Part shown: in pieces, positions 42,366 to 50,137 of the stretch
Layout of the letters: each line of letters opens with the position of its first letter
How positions within the stretch are numbered: position 1 is the stretch's first letter
DNA from: DATKUC01 sp964577375
GTDB taxonomy: Bacteria; Spirochaetota; Spirochaetia; DSM-27196; DATKUC01
Direction: 5' to 3'
Length of the DNA stretch: 64,000 nucleotides
Assembly: GCA_964577375.1 (NCBI GenBank)
Contig: CAZNYW010000002.1
Location: 62,001-126,000, forward strand
Made by a program: the position numbers and the translations under genes
The notes under the pieces: generated by a model
The model's database searches: none
What the model was told of the DNA's origin: nothing
Seen by the model: only the letters and a program-made list of their open reading frames with translations

Positions 42366-43584
42366 CCTGCAGGACATGAATTTCCACGGAAGCCTGATCG
42401 TCGGAGACCGTTGTAAAAGTCGGCTGCGCCTCGGCCGAGATCGCCGTATTGCGCGCGAGAACGGTAACGAACTGGTCTCCCTCGATCTCAACCCCGAGGT
42501 TGTATGGCATGACGTCGTGGACTTCGATCTTGTCGGTCGACCGTGCCTCTCCGGATAGAATGCCCGCCTGAACGGCCGCACCGAGAGCAACCATCTCGTC
42601 CGGATTGACCAGGGCGACTTTTTCCAGGTTGAGCGCACGTTTGAGGTAACTGCCGACAAGCGGGATCCGGCTCGAACCGCCGGAAAGGACCAGGCTGTCG
42701 ACACCGCGTATGCCGAAACCGGCGGTCTTGACCGCCTTCATCGTGAGCTTCACTGTCCGCTGCACGAGGCCGTCGATCAGCTCATTGAACGTCTCGCGGT
42801 TGATTTCGAAACTGAGGTGAAGCGGTCGCTGCCGTCCGCCGGATTCACTGAGACCGCCAAAGAACGGAAGAGCAATATGCGCCGACTCCCGGGTTGAAAG
42901 CTCGATCTTCGCCTGTTCGGTCAGTCCTGCAAGCTGCTGCATCAGTACCGGCTCGCTGCGGATGCTCATGTCGCTATCGGTCTCGAACTTCTCCACTACC
43001 CGGTCCAGAAGCAGCCGGTCGAAATCTATGCCGCCGAGGTGGTTGTCACCCTCCGCTGCAAGCACCCTGAAATCCATGCCCTGTTTTTTCAGGCAGGTCA
43101 CGTCCAAAGTGCCGCCGCCGAGGTCGTCGACGAGGATTCGGCGGTCACCCGGCGTCTTGTAGGCGTAGGCGAGAGCCGCGGCGGTTGGCTCGTTGAGTAT
43201 CCTCGCCACTCGCAGCCCGGCGAGGCGTCCCGCCTCCTGAGTTGCGCGCCGCTGTGCTTCGGAAAAATGTGCGGGCACCGTAATTACCGCGTCGTGAACT
43301 TCTGATCCCAGATACTCCTCCGGCCGGTAGGCACGGCCCGCGATTTCGAACGCCGTGGTGCTGCCCATCGTCCGTTTGACGGCGGTGATGGTCCGGCCGG
43401 CGTTGACAATTGCCTGATTCTTCGCGGATTCGCCGACGAGAATATCACCCGAATCCGTGAAAGCCACGACCGACGGGGTTATACGGCTTCCGCGTTTATT
43501 CGGAATCACGCGCGGCTCGTTTCCGTCCATGAACGCCACGGCCGAGTTGGTCGTTCCGAGGTCAACTCCAATGATGGGTTTCAC
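42217..43584 (-). CDS. Hsp70-like ATPase lacking the substrate-binding domain
   Basis: 455 aa. Complete Hsp70 nucleotide-binding domain: GVDLGTTNSAVAFMDG, VITVPAHFSEAQRRATQ, RILNEPTAAALAYAY, DDLGGGTLDV, LGGIDFDRLL and VLSGGSSRIPLVGSYL. At residues 400-407 it reaches VEIHVLQG, the first strand of a normal substrate-binding domain, and then loses all resemblance: the last 48 residues read across the J-domain of the next gene. A DnaK would continue for about 200 residues. The start overlaps the previous gene stop as ATGA. It is therefore a truncated or specialised Hsp70, not the housekeeping DnaK. Confidence 0.82.
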   Translation of the reverse strand: MKPIIGVDLGTTNSAVAFMDGNEPRVIPNKRGSRITPSVVAFTDSGDILVGESAKNQAIVNAGRTITAVKRTMGSTTAFEIAGRAYRPEEYLGSEVHDAVITVPAHFSEAQRRATQEAGRLAGLRVARILNEPTAAALAYAYKTPGDRRILVDDLGGGTLDVTCLKKQGMDFRVLAAEGDNHLGGIDFDRLLLDRVVEKFETDSDMSIRSEPVLMQQLAGLTEQAKIELSTRESAHIALPFFGGLSESGGRQRPLHLSFEINRETFNELIDGLVQRTVKLTMKAVKTAGFGIRGVDSLVLSGGSSRIPLVGSYLKRALNLEKVALVNPDEMVALGAAVQAGILSGEARSTDKIEVHDVMPYNLGVEIEGDQFVTVLARNTAISAEAQPTFTTVSDDQASVEIHVLQGDRRAARTPGRSRHGAGKGSVPDARKKASPGRERKRTYRRGVSAHSGDL

Positions 43585-44174
43585 TTCGAACCTTCCCCGG
43601 GAAGATCCGAGGACCCGGTCGTTCGTCCGCCCTGAAGAGCGATGATCAGCTCCACCTCGCCGAGCGTCGACCCCACTCTCCCGGCAATGATCGAGGGAGC
43701 TATTCCCTTGCGGTGGAGGTCGAGGACCTGCGCCTTGAAGTCGCCCCGGCTCCGACCCTGCTTTCCGTCCGGCTCCTCATTCGCTGCACCGGCGGGTTCG
43801 GATGGTTCAGGATTCGCCGACACCTCCGGCTCGGGCCGGACCGTCTCGTCCTTGGGTGCAGGTCCGCGATTGCGTTTGAGAATCGACGAATACACCGCGC
43901 TGCTCATTTCGTGCTTTTCGGCCTCCCGCCTCAGTACAGAAAGCCGCCGGTCGGCGGTGTCGAGAACACTTTTCAGTACCTCGATTCGATCCTCGATGAG
44001 GCCGATGTTGCGGTCGGTAGTGTGATTGAGCTCCTTGATTATGTCCTCGACCTCGTCCCGGATCCGGTCAAGCATCTCCTTGGGGTTCAACTGGTTATCT
44101 ATTTTACGATTAAGAATGATATACAGGACGGCTGCGACGAGAATATTGAGAAGTATTGCGAGCAGTGTGGACAT
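43581..44174 (-). CDS. Membrane coiled-coil protein with C-terminal helix-turn-helix, SwrB-like
   Basis: 197 aa. One N-terminal membrane helix (LLAILLNILVAAVLYIIL, about 4-21), a coiled coil at about 30-95 (MLDRIRDEVEDIIKELN), a Pro/Glu-rich linker at 105-145, and a C-terminal helix-turn-helix-like block VLDLHRKGIAPSIIAGRVG, then LGEVELIIAL. This layout and its place a few genes after fliA recall Bacillus SwrB, which follows sigD at the end of the fla/che operon and promotes export-apparatus activity. Homology is not shown; the parallel is an inference from architecture and position. Confidence 0.65.
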   Translation of the reverse strand: MSTLLAILLNILVAAVLYIILNRKIDNQLNPKEMLDRIRDEVEDIIKELNHTTDRNIGLIEDRIEVLKSVLDTADRRLSVLRREAEKHEMSSAVYSSILKRNRGPAPKDETVRPEPEVSANPEPSEPAGAANEEPDGKQGRSRGDFKAQVLDLHRKGIAPSIIAGRVGSTLGEVELIIALQGGRTTGSSDLPGEGSK

Positions 44175-44185
44175 ATGGTGACGAC

Positions 44186-44506
44186 TCAGCCCGAGATGTC
44201 GATGTTCTGTCCCAGGTCAGGATCACGGAAAAGCTCACTGTCATCCCGGGACGAATCTTCCTTCTTCCGCTTTTTCGCTTCCTCCCGCTCCTTTTCGCGC
44301 TCTTCGTTGTCCTTCACACTCTCGAGTTCGTTCTGGAGTTCCGGGGTTTCGCTTACGCGGGTTATCTGCTGCGTGCTTTTCTGGGCGATCTCCTGACCCG
44401 CAACGCTTTGCGCCTGAGCCGCCGCATCCTTGATCGCCGCCTGGTCCTGCCCCACCTGCTGAAGCCTCACGAAGAGTGTCTGTAGGTCTATGGGCTGGAG
44501 CGACAT
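44186..44506 (-). CDS. Small charged helical protein of unknown function
   Basis: About 106 aa from ATG 44506, with GGAGG upstream. The N-terminal half is Gln/Ala-rich helix (LFVRLQQVGQDQAAIKDAA). The C-terminal half is an extremely charged Glu/Lys/Arg stretch (NEEREKEREEAKKRKKED) ending in DLGQNIDISG. The start overlaps the FapA-like gene's stop by one base (TGATG). No family is recognised. It belongs to the post-fliA part of the fla operon. Confidence 0.65.
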   Translation of the reverse strand: MSLQPIDLQTLFVRLQQVGQDQAAIKDAAAQAQSVAGQEIAQKSTQQITRVSETPELQNELESVKDNEEREKEREEAKKRKKEDSSRDDSELFRDPDLGQNIDISG

Positions 44507-46455
44507 CAACCCCTCCTGTTTATACTGATATCTTCGTCGGACTCTTCGTACTTGGTGACTTTCACGTTGCCGCCTTCCGACAGGAAGGTGACCCCTTTGA
44601 ACTCGTTCCGGACTTCAAGCATGGCGTCCTTCACGCTGACGCGAACTCCCGGATAGACAGTCCCGGAAGCGGAAATCTTCCCCTGGACCTTGAGCTGATT
44701 CAAATAACTCTGCAGCGTCGCAATCTCTTCGCGGATCTTTTTCTGCTCGCTCATAAGGGTGACTTTCCGCTGTTTGAGCTCATTGTAGGCCTGCAGTCGA
44801 TCCTTGGGAAGCTCCCTGCGCGCACGAAGCTGCTGTTCCAGCGTCTTCATGTTGAGCGCGATATCGCCCTGCTCGGAGGTTATCTCGCCGTCCCGCTTCT
44901 GCAGCGCAACGAGCTGCTCTTTGCTTCTCGGATCGTAGCCGACCTCGAGATAGGTCTCCATTCCGGCGACCGAACCAAGGCTCTTCGCATTGATCTCTTC
45001 CGACGCGCGGAGCTTGCCGCCGACGATCGCGGCCCGTTTGCCTTTGCATATGATTCTGCGGTTCGCGAAAACCTGCGAATTGATGATGCCGTCACTCACC
45101 ACCACGAGCTCGCCGGCCTCCACGCGGGCATTTTCGATGAACTTCGACCAGACGCTCTTTCCCGCCTTGATGACACCGGACGATTTGCCCGTGATACCCT
45201 GATGGACGATGATATCACCCTCGGCGTCCAGATTGCACTTTCCTACGCTGCCCATAACCTCGATGTTTCCGGCAGCCTTGACCTCGAAACCGTCCTCCAC
45301 ATTCCCCTTGACGAGGACGGTCCCCAGAAACAGCACGTGACCGGTCTTGAGGTTCACGTCGCCAGCCACAGTGTAAACGGGCTCCACGTGGAGTCGCCCG
45401 CCCGATATTATCACCTGCCCGTTCATCTCGGCGATTGCGGTCATTCCATCTTCCGAGATCCGGATGTTCTTTCCAATTTCGAAATCGAAGTCTTTCCCGT
45501 CCTTGGCCGGGAGAAGCTTTCCGGTTACCGTCCTTCCCGCCTCTCCGCGTTCGGCGGCCACTTTTCGCGCAAGGACCTGCCCCTCGACCACGTTCTGTAC
45601 CAGGTTCAGTTCCTTGAAGTCGACCCGGCCGTTCACCTCTTTCAGCTTGACCTTCGTTGGGTCGGTCTGGAAATTGTAGACGATGCGCGCGTCGGCTCCA
45701 TTCTTCGGCGGTATGCCCTCTGCGACCACAAAGGGCAACTTGTATTGCGGTCTGTCCACAAACCGGGTCACCGCTTCCGTAACAATCCCCTCAGCCACGC
45801 CATTCTGTTCCAGAAAAGCGACAATCGTGTCGAATTCGGGGTCCGCGCCACCCGGCCCGGGGGGAAGCGCCGTCAGAAAGGCCTTCATCTCCATATCCGC
45901 TATTTCCAGCGAGAGAATTGCATCGTTCGATGGATTGTGCTCGTAGTCGCCTACACGCACGAACTCGCCCGCTGCCAGCTTCACCACCCTGGCGACCTGA
46001 GCGCGGCTTATCTGGTCGGTCGTCCGGGCGCTGAGCTGCTCTACCGCCTGCCGCTCGGACGCGGGCACCCCACTTCCCCGTGGCGCCGTCACTTTGAGGA
46101 GCACTCCCTGCGGCGACAGCCGTACAAAGATCTCCCCGTCCTGATTCGGGTTTTCGCGCACTGCGGCGAGCGCTGAAAAATCGAGGTCCGGAAACTCGTC
46201 TGCGCCCGTTCCGGAGTCCGCCGTCCTGGCCGGATATGCCAGAATGAGAAAAGGCTTCTTACCGACCCCGAGCAGCCCCTGCGAGCCGCGTTCGAGCACT
46301 TCGTACTCTATCTTCTTGACCGGCAGCCCCAGCTCGATGGAAGCCTGCTTCAGCGCGTCCTGAAGCGAGGTCCCGGAAACATTGACATAATTCTGTTTCC
46401 GGTCTTCTTCGACCTGCTGTTTCATGAAGCTCTGAAGCTGTTCGAGGCTTACCAT
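44506..46455 (-). CDS. FapA-like DUF342 protein with N-terminal Jag-N domain
   Basis: 649 aa from ATG 46455. Residues about 22-70 are a Jag-N-type module (VNVSGTSLQDALKQASIELGL, then GLLGVGKKPFLILAY). The central DUF342 beta-helix has repeated Gly/Val turns (GNIEVMGSVGKCNLDAEGDII, VHQGITGKSSGVIKAG). A coiled coil at about 530-590 precedes a C-terminal beta region with YPGVRVSVKDAML. FapA/KhpB-like proteins are cytoplasmic and linked to polar or divisome localisation in other bacteria. Location next to fliA is seen in related spirochaetes. Its role in flagellation is unproven. Confidence 0.8.
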   Translation of the reverse strand: MVSLEQLQSFMKQQVEEDRKQNYVNVSGTSLQDALKQASIELGLPVKKIEYEVLERGSQGLLGVGKKPFLILAYPARTADSGTGADEFPDLDFSALAAVRENPNQDGEIFVRLSPQGVLLKVTAPRGSGVPASERQAVEQLSARTTDQISRAQVARVVKLAAGEFVRVGDYEHNPSNDAILSLEIADMEMKAFLTALPPGPGGADPEFDTIVAFLEQNGVAEGIVTEAVTRFVDRPQYKLPFVVAEGIPPKNGADARIVYNFQTDPTKVKLKEVNGRVDFKELNLVQNVVEGQVLARKVAAERGEAGRTVTGKLLPAKDGKDFDFEIGKNIRISEDGMTAIAEMNGQVIISGGRLHVEPVYTVAGDVNLKTGHVLFLGTVLVKGNVEDGFEVKAAGNIEVMGSVGKCNLDAEGDIIVHQGITGKSSGVIKAGKSVWSKFIENARVEAGELVVVSDGIINSQVFANRRIICKGKRAAIVGGKLRASEEINAKSLGSVAGMETYLEVGYDPRSKEQLVALQKRDGEITSEQGDIALNMKTLEQQLRARRELPKDRLQAYNELKQRKVTLMSEQKKIREEIATLQSYLNQLKVQGKISASGTVYPGVRVSVKDAMLEVRNEFKGVTFLSEGGNVKVTKYEESDEDISINRRG

Positions 46456-46463
46456 CGCCAATG

Positions 46464-47252
46464 CTATACGATCCCCTTGCGTATGTTGGTGAGCTTTCCG
46501 CGCAGCCGCATTATCGCCTTTGTGTGAAGCTGGGAAACGCGCGACTCGGTCACCTCGAGCACCTGTCCGATCTCCTTCAGGGTAAGGTCCTCGTAGTAAT
46601 AGAGCACAAGCACCTTCTTTTCCTTTTCGGGCAGCTCGTCGATAAATCTGATGATCACCTGCCGAATTTCGTCCTTCTCGACAATGGTGTCCGGATTGAG
46701 GCTTTGCGGGGATTCGATGGAATCGGCGATCGACACTTTGTCGTTGTCGTCGCCGGTGTACCACACATCGTTGAGCGAGAGCATGGAGGTTCCGCTGATT
46801 TTAAGCATCAGCTTCTCGAACTCGCGCACGCTCATGCCCAGCGACTGTGCTATTTCACGGTCCGATGCGGACCTGCCGAGACTCGCTTCCAGGCGGCGTA
46901 CCGCGTCCTCTATTTCGCGCGCTTTCTGGCGAATCGAGCGGGGAACCCAGTCGATCGAGCGGAGCTCATCGAAGATGGCACCTCTGATCCGCGTGACCGC
47001 GTAGGTCTTGAATTTCACGTGCTTTTCGGGGTCGAACTTTTCGATTGCGTCGAAGAGTCCGAACACCCCGTAACCGACCAGATCGTCGAACTCGACGTTG
47101 TGGGGCATTCCAATTGCGACCTTGCCCGCTACGTACTTCACCAGAGGAGCGTACTGCTTGATCAGCGCATCGCGGATTTCGGGATTGTGAGTCTTCCGGT
47201 ACCTGCGCCAGAGTTCCTCTTCCGTCAATTCCGCGAGCACGTTGTCGCCCAT
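46464..47252 (-). CDS. fliA: RNA polymerase sigma factor FliA (sigma-28)
   Basis: 262 aa from ATG 47252 (GTG 47282 is possible but lacks a ribosome site; AAAGGAA precedes the ATG). Region 2 is YAPLVKYVAGKVAIGMPHNVEFDDLVGYGVFGLFDAI with KTYAVTRIRGAIFDELRSIDWVPRSIR (shown for orientation in parts), region 3 LEASLGRSASDREIAQSLGM, and region 4 LPEKEKKVLVLYYYEDLTLKEIG plus VTESRVSQLHTKAI. It drives late flagellar genes; the flaB1 promoter at 2989 is a near-perfect target. It is embedded in the fla operon after flhG. Confidence 0.94.
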   Translation of the reverse strand: MGDNVLAELTEEELWRRYRKTHNPEIRDALIKQYAPLVKYVAGKVAIGMPHNVEFDDLVGYGVFGLFDAIEKFDPEKHVKFKTYAVTRIRGAIFDELRSIDWVPRSIRQKAREIEDAVRRLEASLGRSASDREIAQSLGMSVREFEKLMLKISGTSMLSLNDVWYTGDDNDKVSIADSIESPQSLNPDTIVEKDEIRQVIIRFIDELPEKEKKVLVLYYYEDLTLKEIGQVLEVTESRVSQLHTKAIMRLRGKLTNIRKGIV

Positions 47253-47268
47253 ACCGTTCCTTTCCTTT

Positions 47269-47964
47269 CTACGACTGGTCACGTTTTAGAACCGTCCGCA
47301 ACGCGCGTGCGATGGTTTCCGGATCCATGTCGTCCCTTCCGCCGCGAACCTCCTCGCGAGTCTCTTCCGGTTCGACGATAGATCCGACCGATTCTCCGTC
47401 AAAGGACCCTGCAAGTCCTCCGATATCCGGCAGATTCTTCGTATCGGCATCGAGCAGTTCCCTGCTCTCCTCTTCACCAACAACGTCGGATGGCGCGGAC
47501 CGGCGTGTTACAGGGCCCTCACCACCCGCGGCCCGCTGGGAGCCCTCGCCAGGCAAAATGGAGTCATCCGAGGCGAGCTCCTCCACCTCTTCCACGAGCG
47601 AATCGCCGGCAAACTCATCAACGCTTTCCTCTCCGTCCAGTTCCCCCGATTCCGGCCCTTCTGAACTCTCTTCGTCGTCGCTGTATATGCCGGGCTCTTC
47701 CTGCGGGATAACGATATCCACGTTGCGCCCACCGGGTTGACGGGCATCGGAACGATCTTCTGCGTCCGAGAGCTTCTTTAGTTCGGGAAGATATCTGGCA
47801 ATGACGAGGGAAACTCCTGCACCCACCACCGCAAAGGCAACGGCACCAAGAATCGCGCGCAGGAGGAGCAGGCCAAAGCCGACACCGGCTATCGCCCCGC
47901 TCAAAATGGAAAGAATAAAGGCCGCCCCAGCAAATACGGCACTTACTTTCCAGTTAATTTCCAT
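47269..47964 (-). CDS. Membrane protein with long acidic tail, fla operon
   Basis: 231 aa. Two membrane helices (about 5-30 and 33-56) are followed by a disordered, strongly acidic Asp/Glu/Ser-rich region to about 205. A basic amphipathic end follows (DPETIARALRTVLKRDQ). No domain is recognised. It lies between flhG and fliA, a position occupied by a hypothetical gene in other spirochaete fla operons. It could be a membrane docking factor, but there is no direct evidence. Confidence 0.65.
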   Translation of the reverse strand: MEINWKVSAVFAGAAFILSILSGAIAGVGFGLLLLRAILGAVAFAVVGAGVSLVIARYLPELKKLSDAEDRSDARQPGGRNVDIVIPQEEPGIYSDDEESSEGPESGELDGEESVDEFAGDSLVEEVEELASDDSILPGEGSQRAAGGEGPVTRRSAPSDVVGEEESRELLDADTKNLPDIGGLAGSFDGESVGSIVEPEETREEVRGGRDDMDPETIARALRTVLKRDQS

Positions 47965-48015
47965 AACGTCCAGTTTTAAAACCCCACTACAGATTAGGCC
48001 AAATATCCCGCCCCG

Positions 48016-48924
48016 TCAACTCGCGGGCTGCTGACGCCCGAGCAGTTTACGAAGAAACCGCGAAAGTCCTCCCTCCTGGCCTACAGGCACCTTCTCGAGC
48101 CTCCCAACCATGTGCTGGACGCAGATCGACGCCTTTCCCTTCGGATCCATGGCAAGAAAGGGCCTCTGACGCAGCACCGCCTGATGAACCGCGGGATCGT
48201 CGTAGACGTAGCCCAGGTAGTCGACCTTCAAATTGAGAAACTGCCCGGCAATGTTGATGACGCGCTCGGCGACCTTCTTCCCTTCTGTCACCGAGCGAAC
48301 CCTGTTTACGATTAGCTTCAGACTCAGGCTCAGATTGTCGATTTCGGTCGCGATTATCTTGATGATGCCGTACGCATCGGTTATCGCGGTGGGCTCCGGA
48401 GTTGTGACGATGATTGCCTCGTCGGCAGCAGCGACAAATGAAAGCACGTTGTTTGACACACCGGCGCTTGTGTCGATTATGATGACGTCGGCGCTCGAGA
48501 GCTCGGAAAGCTCCTGGACAAAGATCTGCCGTTCATCTTCCGAAAGATTCGCTATCTTCGCAAAGCCGCTGGCACCCGCGACGATCTGGATGCCGTAGCT
48601 GGTGTCCATCAGAATCTCGCGCATGCTCTTCTGTTTTCGGATGAGGTGATAAAGGTTGTACTTCGGGATGATCCCCAGCACTACGTTCACGTTGGCAAGG
48701 CCGAGATCCGCATCCATCAGCACAACACGCTTGCCGAGCCGCGCGTAGGCCAGAGCCATATTCGTCGAAATATTGGTCTTCCCGACGCCGCCCTTCCCGC
48801 TTGCGACAGCAATGATCCTCGTCTTGTGCTGTGATGCCGCCGCGTCGGCCCCACGCCCTGCGGAGGGCTTTTTCTTCATCATTTCACGCAGCGTTTCCGC
48901 CTGGTCTGCCATCTCCCTCTCCAT
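48016..48924 (-). CDS. flhG: MinD/ParA-like ATPase FlhG (YlxH)
   Basis: 302 aa; ATG 48924 or ATG 48912 (MADQAETLREMM) may be the start. The deviant Walker A ASGKGGVGKTNIST, switch I region MDADLGLANVNVVLG and switch II VIIIDTSAGVSNNVLSF are intact, and YVYDDPAVHQAVLRQRPFL is typical. The N-terminal DQAETLR motif is the one that activates the FlhF GTPase. FlhG regulates flagellar number and placement with FlhF, encoded immediately upstream. The C-terminal helix (LSRFLRKLLGR) fits a membrane-targeting sequence. Confidence 0.93.
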   Translation of the reverse strand: MEREMADQAETLREMMKKKPSAGRGADAAASQHKTRIIAVASGKGGVGKTNISTNMALAYARLGKRVVLMDADLGLANVNVVLGIIPKYNLYHLIRKQKSMREILMDTSYGIQIVAGASGFAKIANLSEDERQIFVQELSELSSADVIIIDTSAGVSNNVLSFVAAADEAIIVTTPEPTAITDAYGIIKIIATEIDNLSLSLKLIVNRVRSVTEGKKVAERVINIAGQFLNLKVDYLGYVYDDPAVHQAVLRQRPFLAMDPKGKASICVQHMVGRLEKVPVGQEGGLSRFLRKLLGRQQPAS

Positions 48925-48935
48925 CTCCCAACGGA

Positions 48936-50126
48936 TTATCCGAACCGTGCTTCCACGTGGTCGCGGCTGATCCGGAAGCCTTCCAGATTTGTGAGAAGCT
49001 TAACCACCGATGCCCTGGCGATGTCCTGTGGGACGCCCTGCCCGTCGGTGACGAACGAAATCGATTTCTGCTTTTCAAAGAGCACACTGACGACGTTCCC
49101 GATCCGGGTAGTCTCGTCGAGTTTGGTTAGAACCACCGACTGATAATTGAACGGTTCGAACTGCCGGAGGATTTCGTAGATGTCACTGGTCTTTGTGGTC
49201 GCGCTCAGAGCGAGGTGCACCGAGCTCCCCGTGCCCGACTCGCGGAGCAGCTCACGCATTTCGCCCAGTTTCGCGAAATCCTTCGGACTCTTACCGATAG
49301 TATCCACGAATACAAGATCGACATCATGGTACAGATCCAGATACTTCTTGAAATCCTGTGGCGACTCGGCAAAGGCCACCGGAATTCCCATTATCTCTCC
49401 ATAGATCTCTATCTGCTGCTTGGCGCCGATCCGGTAATTATCGATGGTCAGTATCCGCACGGTGGAAGGTTTTCCGCTTGCACCGGTGATGCCGTACATG
49501 GCTGCAAGTTTGGCAATGGTGGTGGTCTTTCCGACGCCGGTGGGGCCTACGAGGATGAAGACCTCGGCACCGGCGTCCCTCTTCCCCGAGGATCTCGATA
49601 TGTTTGCCGTGTCCTCGCTTATGGCGATCGATTCGCCGATCCACTCCACCACCCTGTTCTGAACCCCGGCGATATCGTCGAGCTCATCTACCGACAACTC
49701 GCTCCGAAGCCGGCCCGAGATGCCGCGTATGTAGGCGGGTGTAAACTCGTTCTGTTCGAGAAGCGTTTCGATTTCGCGGATTGTCGGATGGACTGCGTCA
49801 GTCTGCGTCACCGAAGTCGACGGCGGCTGCTTGTCCATCCGTTCCTTGATATCCTGAATTTCCTTCAATACCAGGTCGATGGTTTTTTCCGCCTTCACGG
49901 CATTCAGGATCTTCTTCTTTTCCTCTTCGACGTCGATGGTCTTTCGCTTGACCGGCTCATAGGAGTAGTAGCCTGTAACTTCGACACCTTCCCGGGCGAA
50001 GAAGCCCAGGAAACCGCCCATTCGCACCATCTTGTGGGAAAGAATCCGGGCATTGTCCCCGTACTTGACCCGCACTTTGTCGAGAGCTTCGCGATGAGTC
50101 TGGGCCTGTTCAACGAAGTATTCCAT
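48936..50126 (-). CDS. flhF: SRP-type GTPase FlhF
   Basis: 396 aa. The N-terminal basic/variable B domain (MEYFVEQAQTHREALDKVRV) and N domain precede a GTPase domain with P-loop VGPTGVGKTTTIAKLA (about 195-210), RILTIDNYRIGAKQQ, VFVDTIGKSPKD and SVVLTKLDETTRIGN. FlhF marks the site of flagellum assembly at the pole and is controlled by FlhG. It lies 11 bases after flhA. In spirochaetes, flagella insert near the cell ends, consistent with a need for this pair. Confidence 0.94.
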   Translation of the reverse strand: MEYFVEQAQTHREALDKVRVKYGDNARILSHKMVRMGGFLGFFAREGVEVTGYYSYEPVKRKTIDVEEEKKKILNAVKAEKTIDLVLKEIQDIKERMDKQPPSTSVTQTDAVHPTIREIETLLEQNEFTPAYIRGISGRLRSELSVDELDDIAGVQNRVVEWIGESIAISEDTANISRSSGKRDAGAEVFILVGPTGVGKTTTIAKLAAMYGITGASGKPSTVRILTIDNYRIGAKQQIEIYGEIMGIPVAFAESPQDFKKYLDLYHDVDLVFVDTIGKSPKDFAKLGEMRELLRESGTGSSVHLALSATTKTSDIYEILRQFEPFNYQSVVLTKLDETTRIGNVVSVLFEKQKSISFVTDGQGVPQDIARASVVKLLTNLEGFRISRDHVEARFG

Positions 50127-50137
50127 CTGCAGTCACC

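Noticed and set aside
42217..43584. Housekeeping DnaK
   Set aside because: The substrate-binding domain is absent, no grpE or full dnaJ is adjacent, and the gene sits in a flagellar operon.
44476..46176. 566-codon plus-strand frame opposite the FapA-like gene
   Set aside because: Shadow frame; no start signal, and the minus-strand DUF342 protein is well supported.
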